Assembly: GCA_002314835.1 (NCBI GenBank) | Contig: DCHM01000037.1 | Coordinates: forward strand, 1-9,051 | Direction: 5' to 3' | DNA: 9,051 bases | Origin: Clostridiales bacterium UBA1752 | GTDB taxonomy: Bacteria > Bacillota > Clostridia > Oscillospirales > CAG-382 | In this document: positions 1 to 5,291 of the stretch, one piece after another | How positions within the stretch are numbered: the first letter of the stretch is position 1 | Layout: each line of letters starts with the position of its first letter | Made by a program: the position numbers and the translations under genes | Notes under the pieces: model-generated | Told to the model about the DNA's origin: nothing | What the model saw: the letters and a program-made list of their open reading frames with translations, nothing else | The model's database searches: none

Positions 1-128
1 GCTTGTGCTTTAACCTGCATACCGGTAGCAGAAACTGTGGTGTTCATTGTGAACCATGCGTAGGTCGATGTGCCCATCAGCATTGCGGAGATGAGTAACA
101 TAACGACTGCGGGAATTAGTTTTTTCAT
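1..128 (-). CDS. Secreted surface protein with SipW-type signal peptide (5' part only)
   Basis: Only the first 42 codons are in the window; the gene continues past base 1. The start ATG is preceded by a good ribosome binding site (AGGAGA, 135-140). The protein opens with MKK, then a hydrophobic stretch of about 17 residues, then the residues TSTYAWFTMN. A Gly-Thr-X-X-Ala-X-Phe type boundary like this is typical of proteins cut by SipW-like signal peptidases (TasA, camelysin and related clostridial surface proteins), so I infer an exported fibre or surface subunit. It lies 20 bases after the stop of the preceding membrane protein, with no terminator or promoter between, so it is probably the third gene of the operon starting near 2110. 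The mature domain is not visible, so the family call rests on the signal peptide and the neighbour. Confidence 0.65.
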   Translation of the reverse strand, partial: MKKLIPAVVMLLISAMLMGTSTYAWFTMNTTVSATGMQVKAQ

Positions 129-134
129 AATTTA

Positions 135-140
135 TCTCCT
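135..140 (-). promoter_or_regulatory. Ribosome binding site of the partial secreted-protein gene
   Basis: Read on the minus strand this is AGGAGA, 6 bases before the ATG at 128. It supports the start of a gene otherwise visible only as a fragment. Confidence 0.7.
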
Positions 141-148
141 TTTTGATG

Positions 149-1261
149 TTATATATCATCGCCCTTATCAGTAGGAGCGCCCTCCTGCTGAGCTGACGAA
201 TCTATATCGTTATTTTGTGCCTCCGTTTCGGAGGGCGGGGTTTCGTCCGGCTTGACCTCGTTTTGTGCCGCGATGGCGTTAAGGTCGGTGGGACGTGAGC
301 GGGCGTGTCTTGCGCCCTTTTGGATTACCTCGTTAAGGTCGCTGATATTCTTCTTTTTGTAGAGCAGGCGTCCTATGAGGACAGATGCACCGATGAGTAC
401 GACTGCAATCGGGATGAATACCAAGCCGCCGAGGTTGCTCTCGGGTTCCTCCTGTCTCGACTCATCATTGCCGCCGTGACCCTCGTGAGAGGTATCGTCA
501 ATGCCGCCGCCCGAAGTGTCATAGGACAAATCCTGAGGCGTGGGGTCAACGTCACCGACTTCGACGACTGTCATGGACATATCCACCTTAAACTCGCCGC
601 CGAGAACGTTGTCGATACATTCGGGGTCGTCGCCCTCGAGCCAAATAACTACGGTGTATTTTGTAACGTCACCGGCACCGAAATCAGTGATTTGCTTGAT
701 AACGATGTCTTTTTCGTTCATAAACGCCGTGGTACCCGGTTCGGGACCGCTGCCGTCGAGTGCAGGGAAAGCATAATCGGTATATACGCCGTTAACGTAT
801 AGTCTGACGCGAGCGGCATGCTGTACGCCGAGCGACATATTGGTTATATACAAATCATACTCGTAAGTAATAAAGTTGGTGCCGCAATTACGGCAGTAAA
901 ACGTATAAGCTACGTAGTTTGCGCCGTTGTGTTCACCGTCGAGCTCATCGAGATACAGCGGTAAGTCAGAAGTCGAAATATTGGTGATATTTTTACTCGC
1001 CTTACTGTTGAGCCTCGAGGTGGCTCCGTAAAAATCACGCGTTTCGCTGAGCTGCAGGCTGTATTTGATAGCGTCAAACTTATTGACCGTGACGGTAAAG
1101 CTACCGTACTTATTATATAATATTGTGATAACGTACGTGATAATGAGTATCGCTGCCAAAAAACCTATGATAACGGGTATCGTGCGCATAAGCATGCGGT
1201 AGCGTTTAACCTCACCGGCAGTACGTCTGAGCTTGGACGTTGGTTGCTTACCTTTGAGCAT
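149..1261 (-). CDS. Doubly membrane-anchored protein with TasA/camelysin-like ectodomain
   Basis: A 370-residue protein of unknown function. It has a basic cytoplasmic start (1-27), a membrane segment (about 28-48), an outside domain (about 50-235), an acidic Gly/Ser/Asp/Glu/His-rich linker (about 236-276), a second membrane segment (about 279-300), and a 70-residue hydrophilic cytoplasmic tail. In the outside domain, residues 203-215 read TVVIWLEGDDPEC, followed by a Gly-Gly and a beta-like stretch. From memory this resembles the 'VWLEG.D.(D/E)C' signature near the end of SipW-dependent TasA/camelysin-type domains. Cys123, Cys126 (CRNC) and Cys215 could form a disulfide or metal site. The N-terminal segment reads as a signal anchor rather than a cleaved signal peptide. 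The start codon overlaps the stop of the upstream EAL-like gene by one base (TAATG), with AAGGAGG ten bases before it. A scaffold or assembly factor for the neighbouring secreted protein is an inference. Confidence 0.7.
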   Translation of the reverse strand: MLKGKQPTSKLRRTAGEVKRYRMLMRTIPVIIGFLAAILIITYVITILYNKYGSFTVTVNKFDAIKYSLQLSETRDFYGATSRLNSKASKNITNISTSDLPLYLDELDGEHNGANYVAYTFYCRNCGTNFITYEYDLYITNMSLGVQHAARVRLYVNGVYTDYAFPALDGSGPEPGTTAFMNEKDIVIKQITDFGAGDVTKYTVVIWLEGDDPECIDNVLGGEFKVDMSMTVVEVGDVDPTPQDLSYDTSGGGIDDTSHEGHGGNDESRQEEPESNLGGLVFIPIAVVLIGASVLIGRLLYKKKNISDLNEVIQKGARHARSRPTDLNAIAAQNEVKPDETPPSETEAQNNDIDSSAQQEGAPTDKGDDI

Positions 1262-2058
1262 TAGTCTTGAGCCTCCTTTTGTGCCAACGCAGCACGGAAA
1301 TCGAGGTCTGTCTCGCCGCTAAACTTGCCCACATATTCAGATGAAGGTATCCAACCGATACAATCGGCTCTGCCGAGCGTGGTGAGGTCGGTGTCGTTTA
1401 AGACACCTTCGCAGACGGAATCTATACGCAAAGAATGGATAAAACCCAAAAACTGGTTAAGCACGCTGGGCTTATCTCTGTCGTTAGCAAGCGAAGTCAT
1501 ATTAGCCGAAAGCATAACCATATCAACAGGCACGTTGATGAGCGACGTCAATGGAAAATCATAAGCGCCGCAGTCAGACAACATAGTCTTGACACCGAGG
1601 AGCTTCATATCCAAAACGGCGATGCGAGCTTTGGCAGGGTCGATACGCAATAATTCGGGGCTAAACTCGAGACACAGCTTATCGGGATAAGCAAAATTGC
1701 TCTGCTCGATCATCTGACTGATGTATCTATGCAAATCAACCTCGAGTACGAGCGCCGTAGGTATCTTGACAGACAGCCACTGGATATGCCTCATAGCGGC
1801 AACAAACTGATTGATAGCCTGCATCCCCTGCTCGATAGACCATTTTGCAAAGTCGATGCCTCTCGGGTCACTCTCGAGGTGAGGCATATAGTTTGCAGGT
1901 CTCAGTTCGCCGAGGACGACGCTATTGATAAGCACCGAGGTGCGATAAGCGATAGGCGTACCTTCGCTGCAGTCGTTGACGGGACAATATCTGAGCTCCA
2001 TTGGTTTGACACCCGATTCAAGAGTCATATTGACATAGCCATTTATGCTCTTGCGCAT
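1261..2058 (-). CDS. Degenerate (probably non-catalytic) EAL-domain protein
   Basis: A 265-residue soluble protein with no membrane segment. Its layout follows the EAL phosphodiesterase barrel. An 'SVVLGELRP' strand (46-54) stands where EALLRW is expected. A 'WLSVKIP' strand (94-100) matches the VNxS position. LEFSPE (130-135) matches LExTE, LSDCGAYDF (160-168) matches DDFGxG, PVDMVMLS (177-184) matches the IKID strand, and CEGV (216-219) matches AEGV. Several metal and substrate ligands are replaced: the EAL motif itself, the conserved Asn (Lys98), the first Asp of DDFG (Ser161), and the Lys and Asp of IKID (Met182, Ser184). Glu131, Asp162 and Glu217 remain. Hydrolysis of cyclic-di-GMP is therefore unlikely; a binding or protein-interaction role is inferred. 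The start is set by AAGGGGTGA at 2065-2073. It is the first gene of an operon with the two surface-protein genes. The EAL fold is my best match; I did not run a profile search. Confidence 0.72.
   Translation of the reverse strand: MRKSINGYVNMTLESGVKPMELRYCPVNDCSEGTPIAYRTSVLINSVVLGELRPANYMPHLESDPRGIDFAKWSIEQGMQAINQFVAAMRHIQWLSVKIPTALVLEVDLHRYISQMIEQSNFAYPDKLCLEFSPELLRIDPAKARIAVLDMKLLGVKTMLSDCGAYDFPLTSLINVPVDMVMLSANMTSLANDRDKPSVLNQFLGFIHSLRIDSVCEGVLNDTDLTTLGRADCIGWIPSSEYVGKFSGETDLDFRAALAQKEAQD
1272..1278 (-). promoter_or_regulatory. Ribosome binding site inside the upstream gene; translational coupling
   Basis: On the minus strand this is AAGGAGG, ten bases before the ATG at 1261-1259, and it lies within the last codons of the EAL-like gene. 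Stop and start share one base (TAATG), the classic arrangement for coupled translation of two proteins made in matched amounts. Confidence 0.8.
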
Positions 2059-2064
2059 CAGACG

Positions 2065-2073
2065 TCACCCCTT
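2065..2073 (-). promoter_or_regulatory. Ribosome binding site of the EAL-like gene
   Basis: AAGGGGTGA on the minus strand, six bases before the ATG at 2058-2056. It supports this start. Confidence 0.65.
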
Positions 2074-2116
2074 AGACCGACTAACAGATATACTTTTAGC
2101 CTTGTATTCGATTGCT

Positions 2117-2145
2117 ATAATATCACATACCATGCGGTTTGTCAA
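2117..2145 (-). promoter_or_regulatory. Sigma-A promoter of the EAL-like / surface-protein operon
   Basis: On the minus strand: TTGACA (2145-2140), a 17-base spacer, then TATTAT (2122-2117) preceded by TGA, which makes an extended -10. The start of transcription would be near 2110, giving a leader of about 50 bases. The -35 box lies only about a dozen bases beyond the U-tract of the preceding terminator, so this operon is insulated from the HD-GYP gene. Confidence 0.8.
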
Positions 2146-2157
2146 GTAGTTTATATG

Positions 2158-2205
2158 AAAAAAACAAAAAAATAAAGGTAAGCACATAACAAATGCTTAC
2201 CTTTA
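2158..2205 (-). terminator. Rho-independent terminator after the HD-GYP gene
   Basis: A perfect 12-bp stem (2173-2184 with 2194-2205, TAAAGGTAAGCA and its complement) encloses a 9-base loop. In the minus direction it is followed by TTTTTTTGTTTTTTTC. It lies 11 bases past the stop codon of the HD-GYP gene and separates it from the EAL-like operon. Confidence 0.92.
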
Positions 2206-2216
2206 ATATATATTGT

Positions 2217-3839
2217 TTATACGGCTTCGATTTTTTCGAGGCAACCAAAGAACGCATTAACTATCGAGGGGTCAAACTGCGTACCACTGCCCTCTTTGAT
2301 AATCTGGCGTGCAGTGTCTTTGTCCATAGCCTTTTTGTAGCATCTTTCGCTACGGAGTGCGTCGTAAACGTCGGCAACCGACATTATGCGTGCGCACAGA
2401 GGAATCTCGTCCTGCGTAAGTCCCGAAGGATAACCGTTGCCGTCCCATCTTTCGTGGTGGTAATGTGCCATTGATTCGGCACAAGTAACGTAGTCGTCGC
2501 TCTCGACACCGCGCATGACTTTTTCGATAACGTCAACGCCGGCGGCTGAGTGAGACTTCATTATCTCAAACTCGTCGGGCGTCAGGCGTCCCGGCTTCAT
2601 CAATATAGCGTCGCTGATATAGATTTTGCCGAGGTCGTGCAGAGGCGCCGCGTCGGTCATCAGTGAAATATAACCGTCTGTAAGCACCGTGGTGTAATAG
2701 CCCATTTCGCGCAGCTGCTCTGCCAAAAGATTGACGTAGCATGCCGTGCGCTTGATGTGGCTGCCTGTTTCACCGTTACGGGCTTCGACTATATTGGCAA
2801 TGCCGCTGATAACGGAACGTTGGATATGAGTAATCTCTTCGGTACGGGACTTGACGTCGTTTTCAAGTCTTTCGGCGTAATTGTGCGAATCAGTAATGTC
2901 GGAAACCTCGACCATAAGTCCGATAACCTGCTCATGCTCTTTGATTATGCTCTTTTTAAACTGATAAACGCGAGCGTTGTGACGGACTATTTTTTCGTCG
3001 GGCATCTCGAGTATCTCTTTGACAGTTGCAACGCCGTTGATAAGCTTTGCAACGACCGTATTAGCATAAACGACGCGGTTGCGCTTGTCGAGGACGAGTA
3101 TGCCGCCGCTCGCATCGTTGAGCGCCTGCTCCTTAGCCATATTAACGAGGTCAAAGAGCCTATATTTAAAGAATAGGATAATCAAGCAGAATGCACCAAG
3201 TGCGACGCCTGCCATCGTAGAGTCGTAACCGAAAGTAAGGTCGAGCAGATAGACCGCGTACCCGAGGATGGCGCAGACAATCATCGCGAGCATCCATGCA
3301 CATTGCTCTTTTTCGACTTTAGTCGTAGAGCGTTTTATTTCGCGAACGATTATTACAATGGCGGCTATGGTAAAAGCAAAGACGAGAAACATATAAGAAT
3401 AATACAAGGGGCCTCTCGTCAGCTGCAAACGCGAAAACGCGATGATGTCGGGGTCGTAGTCAATGGTTGCGTAATATAAATGATGATATTTGTTTGTAAA
3501 CAGAATAATAGGATACATTGACGGGAAGGCAAAGAGCGTTATCTTGGCCCAGTTTTTGAGCTTGATGCCGCAATATGCCGCGACGATAAAGAAAGCCGCA
3601 ACCATAGTATATGGTTTGCCGATATATGCAATGCAAGTGCCCATAAGTGCCGGTTCGAGAGAAGTAGATGAAATTTCGAGCAAATAACCGAGCATCATTA
3701 TAATCGTAGCTAACGTTAATATGAGAACGTAGATACGAACTTCGGACGGCTTTTGAATAATAGTATATAGTGCTAATACATACAAAGCACCAATAACTAT
3801 TAACTGCAAAATAAAGACTATCGTAGAATAGAGTTCCAT
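2217..3839 (-). CDS. Membrane 7TM-PAS-HD-GYP cyclic-di-GMP phosphodiesterase
   Basis: A 540-residue sensor enzyme. The first 225 residues hold about seven hydrophobic segments (near 5-26, 35-57, 64-90, 99-116, 145-166, 180-200, 207-225), like the 7TM input region found in front of some histidine kinases. A PAS-like domain follows (about 235-315, with GGILVLDKRNRVVYAN), then a helical linker (about 315-345). The C-terminal HD-GYP domain (about 345-535) shows His361, the HD pair His401-Asp402 in LHDLGK, His430, HHERWDGNGYP (461-471) and DVYDA (490-494). All the main metal and GYP residues are present, so it should hydrolyse cyclic-di-GMP to pGpG or GMP; the usual Asp of the ERD motif is Asn355. 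I chose the ATG at 3839-3837 over the in-frame GTG at 3845-3843, because the GTG overlaps the ribosome binding site. It is a single-gene transcript. The signal sensed by the 7TM or PAS part is unknown. Confidence 0.92.
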   Translation of the reverse strand: MELYSTIVFILQLIVIGALYVLALYTIIQKPSEVRIYVLILTLATIIMMLGYLLEISSTSLEPALMGTCIAYIGKPYTMVAAFFIVAAYCGIKLKNWAKITLFAFPSMYPIILFTNKYHHLYYATIDYDPDIIAFSRLQLTRGPLYYSYMFLVFAFTIAAIVIIVREIKRSTTKVEKEQCAWMLAMIVCAILGYAVYLLDLTFGYDSTMAGVALGAFCLIILFFKYRLFDLVNMAKEQALNDASGGILVLDKRNRVVYANTVVAKLINGVATVKEILEMPDEKIVRHNARVYQFKKSIIKEHEQVIGLMVEVSDITDSHNYAERLENDVKSRTEEITHIQRSVISGIANIVEARNGETGSHIKRTACYVNLLAEQLREMGYYTTVLTDGYISLMTDAAPLHDLGKIYISDAILMKPGRLTPDEFEIMKSHSAAGVDVIEKVMRGVESDDYVTCAESMAHYHHERWDGNGYPSGLTQDEIPLCARIMSVADVYDALRSERCYKKAMDKDTARQIIKEGSGTQFDPSIVNAFFGCLEKIEAV

Positions 3840-3844
3840 ATACA

Positions 3845-3851
3845 CCTCTCC
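3845..3851 (-). promoter_or_regulatory. Ribosome binding site that decides the HD-GYP start
   Basis: GGAGAGG on the minus strand lies five bases before the ATG at 3839. The alternative GTG start two codons upstream uses the last G of this very motif, so it could not be served by it. Confidence 0.75.
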
Positions 3852-3872
3852 ACACTTAAACTTTACGGTATA

Positions 3873-3901
3873 AATATAACATAATTTTTACCATTTTTCA
3901 A
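3873..3901 (-). promoter_or_regulatory. Sigma-A promoter of the HD-GYP gene
   Basis: On the minus strand: TTGAAA (3901-3896), a 17-base spacer, then TATATT (3878-3873) with a TGT extension. The stretch upstream of the -35 (3902-3950) is almost pure A/T and could act as an UP element. The predicted leader is about 26 bases, too short for a cyclic-di-GMP riboswitch. Confidence 0.65.
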
Positions 3902-3940
3902 TAGTAAATTACAAATTATTATTAACAAAATAATTAAATT

Positions 3941-3976
3941 AAATAAAAAAAGCAGAGCAACAGTCGTCGCTCTGCT
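3941..3976 (-). terminator. Rho-independent terminator after tRNA-Leu
   Basis: An 8-bp stem AGCAGAGC / GCTCTGCT (3951-3958 with 3969-3976) has a 10-base loop. In the minus direction it is followed by a seven-T run and further T-rich sequence. It begins eight bases after the mature tRNA end. Confidence 0.85.
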
Positions 3977-3983
3977 ATAAGTA

Positions 3984-4067
3984 TGCGGGTAATAGGACTT
4001 GAACCTACATGAAGTTGCCCTCACTAGAACCTGAATCTAGCGCGTCTGCCAATTCCGCCATACCCGC
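3984..4067 (-). tRNA. tRNA-Leu (anticodon CAG)
   Basis: An 84-nt class II tRNA. The acceptor stem GCGGGTA / TACCCGC (4067-4061 with 3991-3985) is perfect. The anticodon stem CTAGA / TCTAG encloses the loop TTCAGGT, giving anticodon CAG at 4033-4031, which reads CUG. A long variable arm (GAGG-GCAA-CTTC) is the leucine hallmark. The T-arm is GTAGG-TTCAAGT-CCTAT. The discriminator base is A, as leucyl-tRNA synthetase requires. The CCA end is not encoded (the next bases are TAC), so it must be added after transcription. Confidence 0.97.
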
Positions 4068-4073
4068 GTATGG

Positions 4074-4093
4074 GCTGTCCTTCTCAAGACAGC
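4074..4093 (-). other. Leader hairpin with GAGA tetraloop before tRNA-Leu
   Basis: On the minus strand the 20 bases from 4093 to 4074 fold into an 8-bp stem (seven Watson-Crick pairs and one T-G) closed by GAGA, a GNRA-type tetraloop. The predicted transcription start is about base 4093, so the primary tRNA transcript would begin with this hairpin and then six bases before the mature 5' end. It is not a terminator, because no T-tract follows. Confidence 0.55.
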
Positions 4094-4099
4094 TCGGTT

Positions 4100-4128
4100 A
4101 TTATATCACAGGAGTTATGTTTTGTCAA
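4100..4128 (-). promoter_or_regulatory. Consensus sigma-A promoter of tRNA-Leu
   Basis: On the minus strand: TTGACA (4128-4123), exactly 17 bases, then TATAAT (4105-4100) with a TGA extension. Both hexamers match consensus fully, as expected for a strongly expressed stable RNA. The -35 starts only nine bases after the sortase stop codon. Confidence 0.92.
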
Positions 4129-4137
4129 CAGATATTT

Positions 4138-5136
4138 TTAATCTGACAAAAGCTCTTGCGCACTGATCTTTTTGACCATAATGCCGTGAACGACGTATCT
4201 TTCATCCGGCGCATCGTGCGCGTTGGTACAGGTTACCATCGTAATAATGCGCGTGTCGGCGTCATAACTGAATTTGTTTTTGAGCACAGATTTGCGATAT
4301 ATTGACTTTAGCCAGGATTTGTAGTCGGAGTTTGAGTAAAACATTTCTCTGACAAAATCGACGCCCGTCGCTCTATAAGCAGAAAAAAGCTGATAAATGT
4401 AAACGCCGTCTTCATTATAGACGTAGATATACATATCCTTAGCTTGCGTATTGCGAGTAGAGCTGTCATACCACAGCTTGATGCCGCGATACATGGTGCC
4501 GTTTGCCATATCATGACCGTACGTGACGAGATTGTAATTTGAGAGATAATCAGACCTCGTTTTTTCGGAGAGGAAAATCGAGCCCGATTTGACCTGCTCT
4601 TTTTTATAATTATGGTACAGATAATAGCTTTCGTCGTCGCTATACATGACGGGATAGTCAATGTTGGTGCCGGTCATTACTATCCACGCATACGCATCGG
4701 GATATTTGTTGTGAAAAGCAACGTAGTTTTGATAATACAGCTTAAACTCATCGTTTTTTTCAGTAGTATCTATAACGTATTCTTCGACGGATTCACGCGC
4801 GTTGAGCGTCTCAAACATCGTGAGCATATTGGTCGGCTCGGCGAGCTTTGAGACCTTTTTGACAACGCTCTCTGCGATAGGATTAACTCGGATGTCGTCA
4901 TACTGTTCTTCTTCAAAATAATTTTCCATCGTCTGCATGATAATGAGATAGCCCGAGTAACAAAAGATGCCAAAGCAAACGGCGAGCATAAAACAGCTGA
5001 GCAAAATGCTCGAAACGCGTTTTTTAATCTTGCGGTTACCCTTTTGCTTAGCTTTTGATTTATATGCGTCAACAGAAGCAGCAAAAACGCCTTGCTGCTC
5101 GTTTAATATATCCATGTTTTGATTTTCGTTTGCCAA
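4138..5136 (-). CDS. srtB: Class B sortase
   Basis: A 332-residue membrane transpeptidase that would join a sorted surface protein to peptidoglycan or to another protein. It has a hydrophilic cytoplasmic start (1-40), one membrane segment (about 41-67), an extracytoplasmic linker, and the sortase barrel (about 130-325). The catalytic residues are His208 in TYGHDM, Cys303 in ITMVTCTN and Arg313 in DERYVV. The spacing and the 'YGHDM..GTMY' and 'TC...DERYV' signatures fit class B. The start is a TTG (5136-5134) served by AGGCGG at 5145-5150; the next in-frame ATG, seven codons on, has no ribosome binding site. No protein in the window carries an NPQTN- or LPXTG-type C-terminal sorting signal, so its substrate is elsewhere. 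It diverges from tig and has its own promoter. No terminator separates it from tRNA-Leu. Confidence 0.92.
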   Translation of the reverse strand: MANENQNMDILNEQQGVFAASVDAYKSKAKQKGNRKIKKRVSSILLSCFMLAVCFGIFCYSGYLIIMQTMENYFEEEQYDDIRVNPIAESVVKKVSKLAEPTNMLTMFETLNARESVEEYVIDTTEKNDEFKLYYQNYVAFHNKYPDAYAWIVMTGTNIDYPVMYSDDESYYLYHNYKKEQVKSGSIFLSEKTRSDYLSNYNLVTYGHDMANGTMYRGIKLWYDSSTRNTQAKDMYIYVYNEDGVYIYQLFSAYRATGVDFVREMFYSNSDYKSWLKSIYRKSVLKNKFSYDADTRIITMVTCTNAHDAPDERYVVHGIMVKKISAQELLSD

Positions 5137-5144
5137 AATGATTA

Positions 5145-5150
5145 CCGCCT
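5145..5150 (-). promoter_or_regulatory. Ribosome binding site supporting a TTG start for the sortase
   Basis: AGGCGG on the minus strand, eight bases before the TTG at 5136. An in-frame TAG overlaps this site upstream, so no earlier start is possible. Confidence 0.6.
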
Positions 5151-5151
5151 A

Positions 5152-5180
5152 AATGAGTGTTTAGAGTATTATAACTCATT
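5152..5180. repeat. Inverted repeat over the sortase -10 region (possible operator)
   Basis: AATGAGT (5152-5158) and ACTCATT (5174-5180) are perfect 7-bp inverted repeats 15 bases apart. They bracket the sortase -10 box and the predicted transcription start. A dimeric regulator or an RNA hairpin at the 5' end are both possible. The bases themselves are AT-rich, so chance is not excluded. Confidence 0.4.
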
Positions 5181-5196
5181 CTGTCACAAAAAGCAA
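5168..5196 (-). promoter_or_regulatory. Sigma-A promoter of the sortase gene
   Basis: On the minus strand: TTGCTT (5196-5191, weak -35), 17 bases, then a perfect TATAAT (5173-5168). The predicted start near 5161 gives a leader of about 25 bases. Confidence 0.6.
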
Positions 5197-5231
5197 TAAA
5201 GTATATCTAATTTGTTAGACAAAAATAACTA

Positions 5232-5260
5232 TTGACAAAAGTGCGGCGAAATATTAGAAT
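5232..5260 (+). promoter_or_regulatory. Sigma-A promoter of tig-clpX
   Basis: TTGACA (5232-5237), a 17-base spacer, and TAGAAT (5255-5260). Transcription would start near 5267, about 25 bases before the tig ATG. No CIRCE or CtsR-type heat-shock operator is visible around it. Confidence 0.8.
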
Positions 5261-5291
5261 AACATAGTATGAAAATTATCGGAGGATTATT

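Noticed and set aside
305..802. Plus-strand open frame opposite the TasA-like membrane protein
   Set aside because: The minus-strand frame has a coherent topology, a ribosome binding site and coupling to its neighbour. The plus frame has none of these.
2757..3176. Plus-strand open frame opposite the HD-GYP gene
   Set aside because: It covers conserved PAS and HD-GYP coding sequence on the other strand and has no start signals of its own.
3840..3880. Cyclic-di-GMP riboswitch ahead of the HD-GYP gene
   Set aside because: The predicted leader is about 26 bases and shows none of the GEMM core sequence.
4074..4093. Hairpin as a terminator for the sortase gene
   Set aside because: No T-tract follows in the minus direction, and it lies downstream of the tRNA promoter start point.
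5200..5291. CIRCE or CtsR heat-shock operator ahead of tig-clpX
   Set aside because: No TTAGCACTC-type inverted repeat and no AGGTCAAA-type direct repeat were found.
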